Source of the DNA: Apophysomyces variabilis
Lineage: Eukaryota > Mucoromycota > Mucoromycetes > Mucorales > Mucoraceae
Assembly: GCA_002749535.1 (NCBI GenBank)
Contig: MZZL01000137.1
Span: 456,345 to 520,344 of the forward strand
Direction: 5' to 3'
Length of the DNA stretch: 64,000 nucleotides
The notes beneath the pieces are model-generated. The model saw only the letters and a list, made by a program, of their open reading frames with translations. It was not told where the DNA came from and ran no database searches. A program made the translations under genes and the position numbers. Positions 44,701 through 59,586 of this stretch are shown here, one piece after another (position 1 is the stretch's first letter; every line of letters begins with the position of its first letter).

Positions 44701-45148
44701 TCATAATGACTCCAGCGTAATTACGATAAAAGAAAATCAAAGAACGAAAGCGCTGGCGCACTTTATATATCCAGAAGAACGCCCAAGGCTTGTGCAATAA
44801 CACATCCTGGAAATGCGACATCTGGCTTGTTCAATGTGGCGACATTTAGTTTTAGAACTCGCGACTTTCACACTTGAGCCAGTGCTACATGAATTCCCAC
44901 CTGGTGCGACTTTACTTTCCGGAAAGACTGTACAGTGGCCAAACGGAGAGAAAAAGGGAAACCAACAACAGCTAACTGATTCAGTTCTTCTTCATTTTTT
45001 CTCCTTTTGCAAATATCCTTCGCTCTTACGTTTGGTACTTTTAGTGCTCGGTGGTCAAATCATTCAAGACAAATAATATTATTGGACTGCAAATGAGATC
45101 AGCCGCAAAAGTCAATCTCTTTTCATATCTTTTGATTCGGATTGTGGT
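44701..45148. other. Spacer between transposase relic and PP2A-A, nothing firm
   Basis: An 87-codon plus-strand frame at 44813-45076 (MRHLACSMWRHLVLELATF) is open but has no recognised motif. It may be part of the decayed element or its flank. Confidence 0.35.
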
Positions 45149-47615
45149 TTACTTACTGCTTTCCAAAGCTCGGTTCGCAAAGAACTTTACATCACCATCA
45201 GTGTCCGTACTTAGTTTCTGAAGAACAGGCTTTACAGAATTTGCGATGATCCCTGAAGATTCCTCATTCTTCTGTAGCAATGGTATCAATGCTTCCAATG
45301 ACTTGGCAACATTGAAGCGGATATTTGGAATTGGGTCGTTTGCCAAGGCAATGATAGTGGGTAAGACGGACTCCTTGATGTGTTCAAATGGTAAAGCTTC
45401 CGCCATCACCTACGCACGCAATCCACTTCAATATCCCAATGTTCATGTCAGCTAAAAGCAAACTCACGGTAAGTGCGAAAATCGTCGTCATCCTATGCAA
45501 GTAGTTCTCGTCGCTGGTCATTTTCAATGCTTGAGGAATGATTGCTTTTTTCGCCCATTCAGGTCCAAATACTTCCGTAAGACGCTTCAAATTCATCGTC
45601 GCGGCTTCACGAATGGAGAAGACGAGATCACGAAGCCATGACATACAGAGCTCAAGCAGCCTTTCTTCAAAAAACTCTGCACCAAACTGTTTGGCCAACA
45701 ACGGAATGTATTCAATGATCGCTAATCGGATGCGCCACTGTTTGTCTTCGGAGAGTTCGACAATAGCAGGCAACAACGCTTGGGAAAGGCGCTCAATACC
45801 AATAGCTAGGGTCAACAATCTCAATTAGAACCCTCTGGAAAAGCTAAGCCCGCAACTGTTGTGGCTCACCTCGGTTAATCACCTCCAGATTAGATATCAC
45901 GTTCAATCGCACATCGGGAAACTCATCAGTCAACTGTTGCAAAAATGTTGGTAACAAGTACTCCATCGTTCTACATGGACAACAGTCAACCGGAGTTCCA
46001 GGTCGCATCACATGCATCCACTCACGCTTCCTGACCGACAATCGGTGCTAGACCACTGATTTCTTTGGCGAGGGCAGCCCGCGCATGCTGATTTTCATCC
46101 ACCACAAGATCTTTCACACAAGGCAAAAGACTTTCTAGAATAACGGAACGATCCACGAGCTTGGCATATCCTATAATTAATTTTAGACATAAGATCAATT
46201 CCCTCCTTCTTATCCTTCCATACCCGGTATTTGACCAGCAGCGGCTGTTCTAACTTCACCTTCAGGATCTCGCAATAAATTGATGAAGGCATTTGTGAAG
46301 TACTCTCGCACGATTGTCTCTCCAAATGCTTGTGAAATCTTTTGCAATAAATGACGGTTACATTTTTTTTCTTCACTGTCATTGCTAATCCCGCCTTCAT
46401 GTTTTTTCTTCATTCCCTTACCTCCACGTATTTTGAAGCAACCATATATCGAACTCGCCATGACTTGTCGTTGGAGAGTGACTGGAAAGTGGGCAGTAGA
46501 TGTTCTTTTGTTTGCTCCATTGACACTATTTCCGCAAGAGCAACTAAGTCTTCCACGGTCAATAGACGCACCGAATCTTGATCATCTTGTGCGAGTGTAT
46601 AAAAGGACGGAACAACAGTACTGAATAGATCCTCTGGGGTTACTTGACCAGCAAATCGCTATTGCAGAGACACATCTTTCAGTTCGCTAAGTTTTTTTTT
46701 CCAAATTGTCTTGACTTACAACCAAAGCCTTTGCAGCTGCTCTTCTGACCATAGGACTATTGTCCTTCACTAGCTGAGTGAACATACTATAAAGTACACT
46801 CAGTCAGATATTTCTGGACGACCATATATACCTTTTCAACTCGGTCTGAATTGCTGGAGAAGATCTTTTGTAGATGGTTGTATAAAGCCCAGTAGCTGAC
46901 GTCCGACTGGTGAACCATTCACCCATGCTTAGTCTTTTCAAGAGGGGCATGAAATATTCCTCCAGATGAGCTGGGGACATCTGTTCAGAAATTTCACAGA
47001 GAGATACCACAGCCTGGCGGAATAACACATGAGAAACTTGTTATGGTTGATTTAGTAATGGCTATACTTTGTCTCTGACGGTAGCTTCTTCCACCGCGGC
47101 GATGTTTTCCAATGGAGGTAAAAGATAATACGCAAATTCAGCTCCACCCACAGTGTTGATGAGTTTTCCTAGTTGCTCAGCTAATGCAAGCAAAACTTCA
47201 TCCTCATCATCGATCGATTCTGTCAATAAAAGATACACGTATGTCAGGAAGGCAAAAAGGAATAGATCATGGATATGTTGTTCTGGCTATAGCTGTCGGG
47301 CCCTTCTTTGTTCCCCTACGTTTTCCGCATCCCACGTCATTGTCCCCCATCTTCCCCCATTTTCTTTTACTGCCCGCCATCAGTACCTTGTAGAAATGGT
47401 ACGAGTTCATTTCTTGTTCTTTCAGGACCAAGAGCATCTGCAATGATGGGTAGCTTCTTGATAGCGTTTAGTCTGAATTGGGCATCTTCGTGTTTCAACT
47501 CTTCAATTAGCACAGCTACGGAGTACATCTCATCTTGTTCTGGTTGCGAGATGTTCACGGGGTCTTCTTCCATGTATTCCGTTGGGGTAACGGCATTCGC
47601 GTCGACATCCATCAT
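45149..47615 (-). CDS. TPD3: Protein phosphatase 2A scaffold subunit A (HEAT repeats)
   Basis: This is the all-helical HEAT-repeat scaffold that holds the PP2A catalytic and B subunits. About ten exons on the minus strand run from ATG 47615 (MMDVDANAV, the methionines at 47615 and 47612 being equally possible) to TAA 45149. HEAT units can be seen throughout. Examples are [20 protein letters not shown] with [20 protein letters not shown], then [40 protein letters not shown], and [20 protein letters not shown]. Later units include [35 protein letters not shown] and [20 protein letters not shown]. These phrases are near-identical to the yeast Tpd3 and human PPP2R1A repeats. The acidic N-terminal extension is typical of fungi. 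Confidence 0.95.
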
Positions 47616-49579
47616 GTTATCGTGTAATATAATGCGGGCGTTTCAAATAGGTAATTCTAAGGTTTTCTATAAGCAGGGACTGTTAAGAGTCTTCCTTCTT
47701 TCTCTTCTTTTTATTTTGTTCTGTTCGGGGGCAAAAGATGTGCAACCCACACGCAACGCACGAGCAGACAGCAAATATTGTGACTTTCCTTCGTTATGGG
47801 TCTCCGATTATCTGTTCACGCAAGCCAAGATATTCAGCTACAAAACAAAGCGAAGTTGACAAGACATGATATACACAATTCTTCGAGGAAACACATACAG
47901 AAATAATGGATGCCGTATTATGTTCTTGGTTATTGCATGTTGCACTAACCCTTAAGTGCCCAAAGAAGATGAGGTCGGGCCGTTTGTAAGTTAATACAGG
48001 TAGAGGGATCATTTTTCTAAGCGACTCATATGGAATGTCTATTTGCTCGCGTTAAGCATTTGAAGGAGAGCCAAGGCTTGCTAGCTGAATGTAAGAATAA
48101 CAATACTCGCTGCGAACGGAGCAAATGGATTCCCTCGACGTCCTGGGCGGTAGTTGACAAATCTGGAGCATGACCGACCCGGCGGAGCTCACTGGTTTGC
48201 CAGTTGGCGGTCACTAAAGCGTTTGCATGTCTTTTCAAGTTTGGTTTCCGCCGATCTCATAATACGGAGCGCTGATGCAAGGATGGATTTGTGGTGCTTA
48301 TATGTACTTCAAATCAATTGGATAATGGCTGTATGTGTTGTGTTTAAGAATGTCCTCTTTAGCATTGATTCGAAAAGTTGTCTTTTTTTCATACATTATT
48401 CATTTTACATTGAAAGCGATGTAGCATTTTTTATCTCATTTATGTATTTACTGTGCTATAAACCAGTAATTCATTCATGCCAACCTAATTTATTGGTCTG
48501 ACCTCTATGGCGTTGCCATTGATCAAACATCTATCAACCTTCTGTCAATTGTGATTTCATTAATTCATCCTTTGACTCTGTTCTCCAAAGATATCGCCGA
48601 TATGTACTTCCATTGATTATACATAGAGAAATTTTTCCAACAAGTAAAAAATAATGTTTGCTTAGAAGCTGAATGGCGACTTCTTTGCTAAGACAGCGTG
48701 AAAAATAAGACGTCGGATGTGTAATCCAACCATGCAAATCTTAAGGAATAATAGTATTTGGTGGGTCCCTGAGTCTATAAAATCCCCGATAACCGCCACA
48801 TCGTTTAGTCTCCTTAGGAAGGTTGATCGGCATTGGAGGATTTTCTTCTTTCAGAAAAACCCCTTTCATCTCTTCCATTTGGTAACGGGAAGAGAGCCGA
48901 TATATGTGGCAACGGTGCTATTGACGAGGTAGGATCATCAGGGCTTGCCGCTGACTTTATCCTTTCCAGCAGAAGAGTCTGTTTGCCGATGAATTTCTCC
49001 AATGCCAGAATTCTTCCAAGAGTTGTTCACGATCGTCAGCCAAATATGTTCTTGATAAAGTTAACATAACGAGCATAGGCATAATTTCTCGTCATCAGGT
49101 TGAATTCGTTGCAAATTCTGGAAATGTCAGCGTGTTCTTATTAAAGACACAGAAATAGACATGTCTTGCGAGGACTTTATTGCTTTCTTTTTGCCTCTTT
49201 CTCCCGATACTACCAGAGAAGCGACCAAACGACTCTGCCTCCGAGCACACAAAGCGACAAAGAAGAAAGCAGTGTACAGTACCCATGATCAGCGCTGCTG
49301 CAAACTTCATCCTCAGCAATACCAGTCACATAGAAAAGACAGAAAAAAAAAAAAGGGATCAGAGGTTTTTCCTTATACTCATTGTTATTCAAATCCCCTT
49401 CTTTATTCGAAAGCTTTTACCTTTACGGTCTTCTTTCGTTTTATGAAATTTGATCTATTCCTATTGAAGCTTGGATTAGTCGCTCGTCGTCTTTGTGTTG
49501 CCCCAATCCAATAGAATACGCATTCTCCCCTCTCTCTTCTTTTTTTTTTTCATTGTCTAGTTTAGTATAATTATCAACG
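47616..49579. other. Intergenic between PP2A-A and the AGC kinase, no gene supported
   Basis: This is 2.0 kb between two divergent genes. Minus-strand pieces at about 48130-48320 (ETKLEKTCKRFSDRQLANQ), 48534-48737 (HGWITHPTSYFSRCLSKEV) and 48814-49002 look faintly protein-like, but no splicing plan joins them. The last 45 bases before the kinase ATG are a CT-rich tract (about 49527-49557), probable 5' UTR of the kinase. Confidence 0.4.
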
Positions 49580-51036
<1,457 letters not shown>

Positions 51037-51590
51037 ACATTGTTATAGGTTTTTTTTCTTTTTCATTTACTTACTAACCATTGTCAACATGTCCTATCAA
51101 ATATATATAACTGTATGATGCCGTCCAATTCCATAAGAAACCAACAACATGGGTATTTAATCTAGTTAAGATATTGGGGTGCAAATCAGAGTTAATATGT
51201 TTGCTTGCTGGAATTATTTAAGGAAATCTGAGCGTTGTGTGTTTCATAGCTTCTAGGTTAATAAACACTTCAATTTGGTGGAAAAACATCGACAAGTGGC
51301 AATTTAACTTAAGACATAGCACCGACGCTAACTGGATAGATCATCAAAAAAAAAACAACTTTGTATAGGGTCAAAGATGGTATATGTTAAAAAAGCAGTT
51401 CATGCATATAAAAAAAGGAAAGATAAAAACGGTTATACAGTGAGGGGGAAGGAGGGAAGAAAAAAGGATTATAAGCTTTTTCCTTCCTTTTGACGCAAAG
51501 TATACATCCATTAAGAAACGACGCTTGTTTCCTAGCAAAAAAATTTTTGACTTTAAAAGCAAGGGGAAGAATGAGGGGTAACCCACTCTT
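51037..51590. other. Convergent intergenic spacer
   Basis: This is 0.55 kb between the converging S6-type kinase and LIS1 genes, AT-rich with several A and T runs. It presumably holds the two 3' UTRs. No gene is seen. Confidence 0.5.
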
Positions 51591-53657
51591 TTATCGGCAT
51601 TGCCAAATCTTGACTGTTTGATCTACGCTGCCTGTGGCAACAACAGGGCTTATTTGGCAATAACTAAAGGATATGGGCTTAGCTTTCTCTGAATAACAAA
51701 TCCAGATATTCGAACTTACGATATGCAAGTAACAAAGTGAGCGTGTGCTTCCAACGTCTTCATACAACGTCCCGTCTTTAGATCCCAAATTTTGATCGTT
51801 TTGTCGTCTGATGCGCTCAGCAGGTATTTTCCGCTTGGATGCACGACCAACCCTCTCACCCAGTTATCATGCCCAACCTTGCATCTTATTCATCAGTCTC
51901 TGTAGCCTGCGCATCCTTCATAATACTCACCAAAGTTGCCAATAGCTGTCCGCTGCCAGTATCCCACAATTTGATAGTCTTATCTCTAGAACCTGTAATC
52001 ACGTAGTAACCTGGTATAGGTTGTTCTCTTGATTTGTTCTGAACAGCATGTGAGTGACTGTGACAAAATAAAAATCGTCAAAGCTAAAACTTACTTCGAC
52101 ACCGATAAGCTCCTGAATAAATGGATACGCATTCACAGGAGCGAAAATTGCGCATTCAACAACATGATCGTGGCCACGGAAATCCATCTTCGTCTCGCCT
52201 GATTGAATATCCCATACACGAGCAGTCTAGAGACGACAATGAACGTTAATACAATGAGTACTACCATTAGCTGCGTTACCTGATCGTTTGAAGCCGTCAC
52301 GAGCAGTCGTCCGTCTTCACTGGGCAATACAGATCGCACCCACTCAAGGTGCCCGGTGTATGTCTTGACACAGTAGCTTTTTTTTTTGCATGGTTTCAAT
52401 GATTTCTTTCTCTTTGCAATTTCGCTAAACTTACCCAGATGCAAAGTCCCAAAGCTTGATCGTTTTATCACGTGAAGACGAAACGATCTTGTCCCCTGAT
52501 GGTAAAAAGCTGACAGAAGAGACACTGTGGTCATGACCGTACAAGGTCTTGATACATTTATAGTCGTTGTTGGTGTCCCATACTTTGATGGTGAGATCGG
52601 CCGAGCAAGAAACTGACATTGCAATAGGATAAGAACATCGACTATATCTTCAATTTTTGGATTCCCCATTTTTTTGTCGTCCTCACCTAGATGATTTCCT
52701 TTTGGATCAAAGGCAAGATCCTGCACTGCCTTGGTGTGTCCTTTTAGTGTTCGTTCAAAATCGCCAGATTCATAATCCCAGATCTTTATCGTTGTATCTT
52801 CGGATGCAGATGCGAGGACTTGATAAACAGGGTGAAAAGTAACACGAGTGATTGGATTCCTATGACCTGTCAAGCTATGTCTTTCAGGAGGACGGGGAAT
52901 CCAGTCGACTGAGCTCGTTGGCTTTCGGACAGGTGCATTATTCAATTCTTCTTGCATCTGTGATGCCTTGGTTTCAAGCTCCATAATCTGGATAGCGTTT
53001 ATTTAGATTGATATCCCTCAAATTAAGCAGCACGTACCTTTTTCTGGAGGCGAATCACAGAAGTCCATTTCTTTTCAAGCAAACCTGCGTACTTCTGTTT
53101 TGGATCCGGCACGAAATCGACATTTTGCGTTTCATTTTTTAGAGCCAGGAATGATTCCGAAAAACCACTAGCACTCAAATAATCGAGAATGGCTTTATGC
53201 CTACAAAACAGAAAAAGGTCATTGAGATAAAGAACTATCATTGCTGTGATTTCGGCGGTGTATGCAACTCTTCCCCCCAAAATGCTATCCATGCAAGAAG
53301 GCGCAGTATGTAGCTCGAAAACAGAAAAAAAAAGAAGGGTAAGGAAAAAGAAACAACCACATAAAAGATGGCGATGGTGCGATTTAGAGTAGGTTCATCT
53401 TAGGAGAAGAAGACCAAGTCTTTTCGTGATTCCTTGAAATGGTGGCAACTCCGATGGCGGGTGATGAGATGTTCCAGCGTTTGGGTTCCTTTTTTTTTTT
53501 TTTTACCGTGACGCATGTTGATTATGTCGATAGAGAGGTTCGTTTCTTTTTTTCTTTTCTTTTTCCATCCGCAACCCACACACAGATGTGTTAAGCACTG
53601 TACAGGAATGTATACTTACAGTTCGTCTCTTTGACGTTCAGAAAGAATACTGGTCAT
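51591..53657 (-). CDS. PAC1: LIS1/Pac1 dynein regulator (LisH and WD40)
   Basis: This cofactor of cytoplasmic dynein is needed for nuclear migration in hyphae. The exons start 53620-53657 ([13 protein letters not shown]), 53038-53200 and 52987 downward, and end with TAA at 51591. The LisH helix pair reads [20 protein letters not shown], then a coiled coil ([29 protein letters not shown]), then [20 protein letters not shown]. Seven WD units follow, including [49 protein letters not shown], and the closing [17 protein letters not shown]. The C-terminus and the LisH sequence are near-diagnostic. Some distal introns (around 52150-52260 and 51900-52110) were recognised but not mapped base by base. 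Confidence 0.96.
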
Positions 53658-55928
53658 GATTAGGGAAGAAGGGGAAAGCAGGGGCTGTCAACGGAAGGAA
53701 GGCCGAAACGATCCAAGCAGAGTATAAAAAAAAAGAAAATCGGGCGGAGAAGAGAGTAACAGCGGGTGCGGATGTGGTTGAATATATATAAGATGTGTAT
53801 AAAAACGGACTGCTAAAGAAACAAAGAGAAAGGCTTTTTCTTCTTAAATACTTTCTGTTCAGTTACAAATAAAAAAGATTATATATATATAATATATATA
53901 AAGGTGGAGCGAGAAAGTAAAAGAGGGAAAAGAAAGAGAGAGGGAAAAAGGGAATACGGCCAAGTGTTCTTCACTTTACTCAGACAGCCTGTGAAGGGAA
54001 AAAACACACATCGGAGTTGCAAAGGATGGAATAAAAAGGCGGGTCTTTTAGAACCTACAGGTTCCATCATGTCAACTAAAAGAAGCTACTCTCATCCAAT
54101 GGTCATACTGCTTATATTAACACCACATCGAGGCAATGGGTTTATCTGCAGCTTACTGAGAAATCTTGATTTAATCACTTAACCTGTCTACTGGCACAAC
54201 AATGACCGTTCCGTATATCGACACTCAGTATGGCCGCGTATTTCAACTAAAATACACGGCTATTATACGCTCTATATTTGAAATGAGATCATATTTCATA
54301 TCATAAGCTAGGTTAGGGTGAGAGATACACATTAATGACGTTGCTCGGAATCGATGCATATGTGTGGTGGTGGGCAAATTGGTATACAAATCAGTGATTA
54401 ACCGATTTGCGCGATTCGTCAACCATTTAAGGTTGTAATCTAAAACCCATTACATCACCAGTAAACCATTGCCACATTTTAATCCTAAAACGAGGCAAGC
54501 CAAAAGCCCTATGTCAGTGAATAACAGTAGTATGCTTCAAAGTAAGAAAGCGGCCCTGCGATACAAGTTATATATCCAATTTCAGCTAATGTATTTCAAT
54601 TCTTTCTATACGCCAAAATCCAAGATCTTCTGATGAAAAGGACCTTCGATGGGAGATAGTGACAAGCATATCTAATACTAAATGGATGATGGAGTGGGGC
54701 AGGCTCTTCAGAAATGCTTAAATGCTTCTTATGGTTTGTAATGGAAAGACAGAGATAAGAGGGAGGAATTTGAAAGATACGAGAACTCTATTCTTTAGAT
54801 GACACCGGCAATAGCCTCCGTATTCGGGCAGGCACGTGGCAAGGTGACTCCACGACAGTGAGCTGTTTGTCACACTCCAGTGTCGCCGTGTGGGTGAGTG
54901 TAACAGAAGACGAGCAGATAGTTACATACAAGTAGGAAAAAAAAGGCAAAAAGCAGATAACTTTTTTAGATATGAAAGAATACAATCCACCAAGTTGTAC
55001 ATATAGTGATTTGCTTCATTTAAGAAATCATCTTCCCCCAGCAGCACAGGGCATATCCAAGCATCATACTGCTTATTTGTTTCAGCACATGCATCTTAAC
55101 ACCCGCATATTCTTTTCTTTTTCTTTCCCGTACTATACAACACAAAAAGTTCAGATTGTACAGAGCAATGTCATCTCTGATATGGTATATACGTAGCTGT
55201 TGAAATGGAAAGTATGTCATTCATAAATTTATGGAATATGTCAGTCAAAAAGAAAAAAACTTGCTGACATTGTTTGTCATTGGGTTTCCATCACATGTCC
55301 CGTGGCTCTGAGCTAAGGCATCTATGTTTAAACGCCACAGTAGAATACGCAGATTAAGGCTGGTTTACGCAATGAGCGGCAATTTTACGGTACCTCCAAA
55401 GCCAAAGTGGAATTCAGCACGTAGATGCCGATAGCATGGCCTCGTGGTTCTATTCCAAGTCGCTCCAGCCCTTTTTAACTTTTCCCTGCTTGTGCCGCGC
55501 CGGGTAAAACCCAAACATGTCAGAGGTAAACGTTACTCACTGATAGTTTGCCCCTTTTTTAAAGATCTGGACGATCGTGCTACGCAACCCATCTATTGGT
55601 AGGAAAATCTAATTTCATCTACAGCTTCCATTCTGAGACGATCCTAGCGGCGGCTAACAAAAAGTTTCTAGGTACATAGATCATGAGAAGTACCGTTTGA
55701 ATACAGACTTGATCCCGTATTAGTTATTAACTACACCATGACGAGACTTTATGGAAATCTATTTGTATGGAGATAAATACGGACCGGCATCTATCGACTT
55801 TCTTTTTTCATGTGGGGCCTCGAAAAGAATGACCAAGCCGAAAAAGGTTAAAACGCCGCACTTTTTGTAAGGATCAAATCAGCTTACGCCTACTGTTTCT
55901 TTGCGTTTCTCTCTTGTACATTCCCCAC
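53658..55928. other. Intergenic, nothing recognised
   Basis: This is 2.3 kb between the LIS1 start and the carrier start. The part next to LIS1 is purine and A/T rich, with a TATATATAATATATATA stretch near 53881-53899. A GGCACGTGGC E-box-like site lies near 54832. ORFs of up to 92 codons lack motifs. Confidence 0.5.
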
Positions 55929-57095
55929 ATGTCTACCGAAACTCAGATTCAACCAGGCTCCATCAAAGAGGTAGCTCCAGTGGAAGTGAAGTCAACGACT
56001 GTGTCCTCCATCAAGTCGTTCCTGTCTGGTGGTTTTGGTGGTATGGCCGCCGTCTTGGTAGGGTAAGGCTCGCTATTCTTTCACTGTGTAAAAAGCACGG
56101 AACGCTCGATGAAGAAAAATTCATTGACCTGGTGGGAAAAATGATTAGTCAACCCTTTGACTTGGTCAAGGTTCGCCTCCAAACTTCTGAGGGTTTGTAC
56201 AAGAACACAGCCGATTGCTTCAAACAGATTATCAAAAAGGATGGCGTGCTTGGTTTATACCGTGGCATGGCTACTCCTTTAGCAAGCATCACCCCCATCT
56301 TCGCCGTCAGTTTCTTTGTAAGTATCACCTTATAGAAGGGAAAACAGGTGTCTTGACGTATCAATAACCTGGCAACGCGGTCCGTCATCTAGTCCTACGA
56401 TCTTGGCAAGAAGATAGTTTACAGCGTTCGAAGCGATAAAGAAGACAAATCCCTGTCTTTAGCTGAGATCACCTTTGCTGGTGCCTTCTCAGCTGTGCCT
56501 ACTACATTTTTCATGGCACCTTCAGAACGTATTAAAGTCTTGATGCAAATTCAAGGTCAAGGAGGAGAGCAAAAATACAAGGGTCCTTTGGACGCTGCGC
56601 GTCAACTGTACAAAGAAGGTGGATTGCGTTCTATTTTCCGTGGCACGGGTGCTACATTGTTGCGCGACTCACCGGGATCCGCTGCCTACTTCGTTGCTTA
56701 CGAACTGGTCAAAAAAGCTCTCACGCCTGCTGGTTCCCGCCCTGAAGATTTGAACCCCGGCGCAGTATTGTTTGCTGGTGGTCAGTGTTTTATTAACAGT
56801 GAAACCATTAATTGGTACAGAGATGTCTAACGCCAGATGGTTTCTTCTAGGTATGGCTGGTGTTGCCATGTGGACAATTGCTATTCCCCCTGATGTGCTC
56901 AAATCCCGTATCCAATCTGCGCCAGCTGGTACTTATTCTGGTTTGGCCGACTGTCTCAAGAAGACCATCAAGGCCGATGGTCCCGGTGCCCTCTTCAAAG
57001 GTCTTGGTCCTGCTATGCTAAGAGCTTTCCCGGCCAACGCAGCTACTTTCTTGGGTGTTGAATACTCAATGAAGGCAATGAACCTTTTGTTCTAA
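55929..57095 (+). CDS. CRC1: Mitochondrial carnitine/acylcarnitine carrier (SLC25A20/Crc1 type)
   Basis: This inner-membrane carrier exchanges acylcarnitine for carnitine to feed beta-oxidation. Four exons (55929-56062, 56149-56317, 56393-56780, 56851-57095) join in phase to 311 residues. The three carrier repeats are visible: FLSGGFGGMAAVLVGQPFDL with VKVRLQT, then FFMAPSERIKVLMQIQ, then GMAGVAMWTIAIPPDVLKSR. Each is followed by a GLYRGM, SIFRGTGATLLRD or ALFKGLGPAMLR motif. The second PX[D/E]xx[K/R] motif reads APSERIK, which marks the acylcarnitine/ornithine branch. The GMAGVAMWTIAIPPDV block is closest to the acylcarnitine carrier, so the substrate is inferred from it. The start ATG 55929 precedes a short polar leader. 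Confidence 0.94.
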
Positions 57096-57576
57096 GAGTA
57101 CACATAAAAAAGAAAAAAGAAATTTCCTAGACACGCCAATTGCTTTGGGCAGTTGGCTGTAACCTCTTGTTTCCCCTTTTGCTAACAAGTACACCTCTAT
57201 ATATAAACGAATACAAGATATTCCTCTCTGTGATGGGACAATAATGTATTTCAATTTGTCTGCAAATGGCCGATGTTTTTTCTGAATATTCCGTGCGTAA
57301 ATGTAGATATCTATTAAAGATTTGAGAGACCACGATGATCAAAGAACAGAAGCAATATTTCATCAGAGTAATGCATCTATTTAGAGTTATCCATGTTATC
57401 GTTGGTAAGAATTCCCGATCAACTGATTTGGGATTAAAAGCATACAAGTGCGCTCAGAGCTCGCCCAGTTGACCATACCAATTTTATATCTCCGCTCTCT
57501 TGTTGATAATCCCATTTCCTTGGCGGTTGGGCCAGCGCACAAAGAGCTCAGCTTTCTTTTTCTTTTGTATTAAAGC
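57096..57576. other. Intergenic, nothing recognised
   Basis: This 0.48-kb spacer between two plus-strand genes contains the carrier's 3' UTR and the next promoter. No gene is seen. Confidence 0.5.
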
Positions 57577-59116
57577 ATGTCATTCAAATCGAAACAACGT
57601 GCTAAGCATAGCCATTTGTTTGGTTTCGACGGTACGTTTTTGGTGTACGATGTGAGGAAACTTTTTTATATTTTCGTTCACTAGTCTGGCATCGCTCATC
57701 GTTCAAAACTGGACACACATTATAGATCCCTTAAATGTCGCCGCTGTGGAAGCAACCACGGATGACCCGTTATTTTCGCCTCGAAAATCATCTCCAAGAA
57801 AGCTGAAAGACCCGTTGGCTGATGGAGGGGATACAGGTCGCTCTTCAAGAAATGGTTCACCTCGGTCAAGTATCTTCGGTGATATTGATGTAGCCAAATT
57901 GAATGGAGCACGATCAAGCGGCCTACGGTCCTCCATGCCGTCGTCAGCAAACTCCAGTATTCGCGGCATGGATGAGGATGATGAAGAGAGTCTGTTTGGT
58001 AAGGTACGCACCAAACGAGTGGCTACACCATCCGCGCCTTCTCCCCCTCCACCAGCATCTCCACCAACAAAGACAAAGGTTTCGGTGCCAACACCATCCG
58101 CATTGCCACCAGCAGCTACACCGGTTCGACATAGCCCTGCACACTCGCCGTCTCCTCCTTCAGCAGCAGAAGTGCCAGCGGCAGTGTCAACACGAACACC
58201 AACACCAACGCCGCCAGCACCTGCAACGGCACCACCTTCCATAGGACCATCAGACAATAAAGAGGAACCACCTGCTACACCACCCGCACGTCCTTCTTCG
58301 TCCATCTTCGCATCCGCCAGTCGGTTTATTAAGATAAGGACAAAGTCAGCCAAGACGGAACCAGACACACCTGCTCATGAACCAAAAACGTCGATTTTAC
58401 CACAACCCCAGATACCTTCATCGCAACCAGTGATGCCAACTCAGAACTCTCCGATACCAACCTCTCCACAGAAACGATTCAGTAGGCGGGAACTGGTAAA
58501 GAAAAAGGAAGAGGAAGACCGTCAGGAAGAGAAGGAGAAAGAGGAGGAGGAAGAAGAAGAGGAAGAAAGGTTACCGACGCCTGTGATTGAAGATGAGGCA
58601 ACACGAGCCTTCGCGTCAGACTTGATGAGATTCAGAGTAGATAGATTGCCTGGCCGTATTGATTATGCGAGTTCACCTGAACTTCAGGCTTCTCTGACAA
58701 AGGACACCCTTCAATTAAGTCAGCCAGTCTTGACACCTTCCGCTAGTACGCCTACAACAGCCACTATGAATCATGAGTCTTTGAACCCTTGGTCTGAAAC
58801 ACCCCTTGGATTCGGTTTGGAACCCTCTGTTACATCAAGTACACCTCTCAAAGGTCAGCGACCATTAAATCGTCGACAAATTGCACCTACAAAGCGTGAT
58901 GCCTTTGCTGATTTGATATCCAGTTGGAATGGAGAGCGAATGGAAATAGTTCGAGAAGAAAAAGAAGAAGATCGAGAGTTATTTTTAGACACTGTTGCGG
59001 CAGAAAGGAGAGATATTGGATTTGCTGGTATATCGAATGAGGAAGAAGCGCCAAAAACACCGAAAAAACCATTTGTTGATTTCCAGGCTTTGAGTCTGGA
59101 TGATCCATGGTGTTAG
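57577..59116 (+). CDS. Intrinsically disordered, proline-rich hypothetical protein, 481 aa
   Basis: Two exons (57577-57631, 57726-59116) join in phase. The start is at MSFKSKQRAKHSHLFGFDDPL. The protein is almost all low complexity. It has SP/RSS-rich basic parts (SPRKSSPRKLKDPL), a long Pro/Ala/Thr stretch (about residues 105-190), a charged Glu run (about 255-275) and a calmer C-terminal third. That third holds ASDLMRFRVDRLPGRIDYA, SLNPWSETPLGFG and KRDAFADLISSWNGERMEI, and ends FQALSLDDPWC. Many SP/TP sites suggest CDK or MAPK control. Repeated DDPL, DPL, NPW and DPW tripeptides resemble clathrin-adaptor-binding motifs, so an endocytic or Golgi accessory role is possible. I do not recognise the family. 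Confidence 0.8.
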
Positions 59117-59586
59117 TAAACATATCATCTATATATATATTATACATAAACCAAAAAAAATAGCATAGTCGCGTTTGGCTCTCCTTTCCAGCATTATTTT
59201 TCCTTTCTTAGGTTAGGGACATGAAATCCATGCCATCTTCTGATATCTCTATGTTACCAACAGAAGAGAGGGGATAGAGAGAACTGGAAGATAAAATGGC
59301 TTATATTAAACAAAGAAGAAGAGTATAAAAAAATATGAACATGCAAAAAAAAAACAGGTAAGATGGAATGAGAGGATTGGATAGACAAGGAGAGGGAGAG
59401 AACGAGACAAAGAGAGAGATAAAGAGGGACACAGTAAGAACTATACAGAGAGGGGAAAAAGAAGTAACTTGATCTTTACATGCGGGCTTAGTATAGGAAA
59501 CGAGAGGGGGCTTTAGATGTACATCCTGTAGTCTTGGTGGCAGAGCAAAGAAAGACAAAAGCTGCGTATAAAAGAAAAAAAGAGAA
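59117..59586. other. Convergent intergenic spacer
   Basis: This is 0.47 kb between the disordered-protein gene and the bHLH gene, which converge. It is rich in GA tracts near 59380-59420. No gene is seen. Confidence 0.5.

Noticed and set aside
48534..48737. Minus-strand ORF with HGWITHPTSYFS, recalling the GWIHTHPT motif of AMSH/JAMM deubiquitinases
   Set aside because: The JAMM pattern needs HxHP and a downstream SxxD, and both are absent. The spacing to an upstream ETKRCGG is too short, and no splicing plan joins a full MPN domain.
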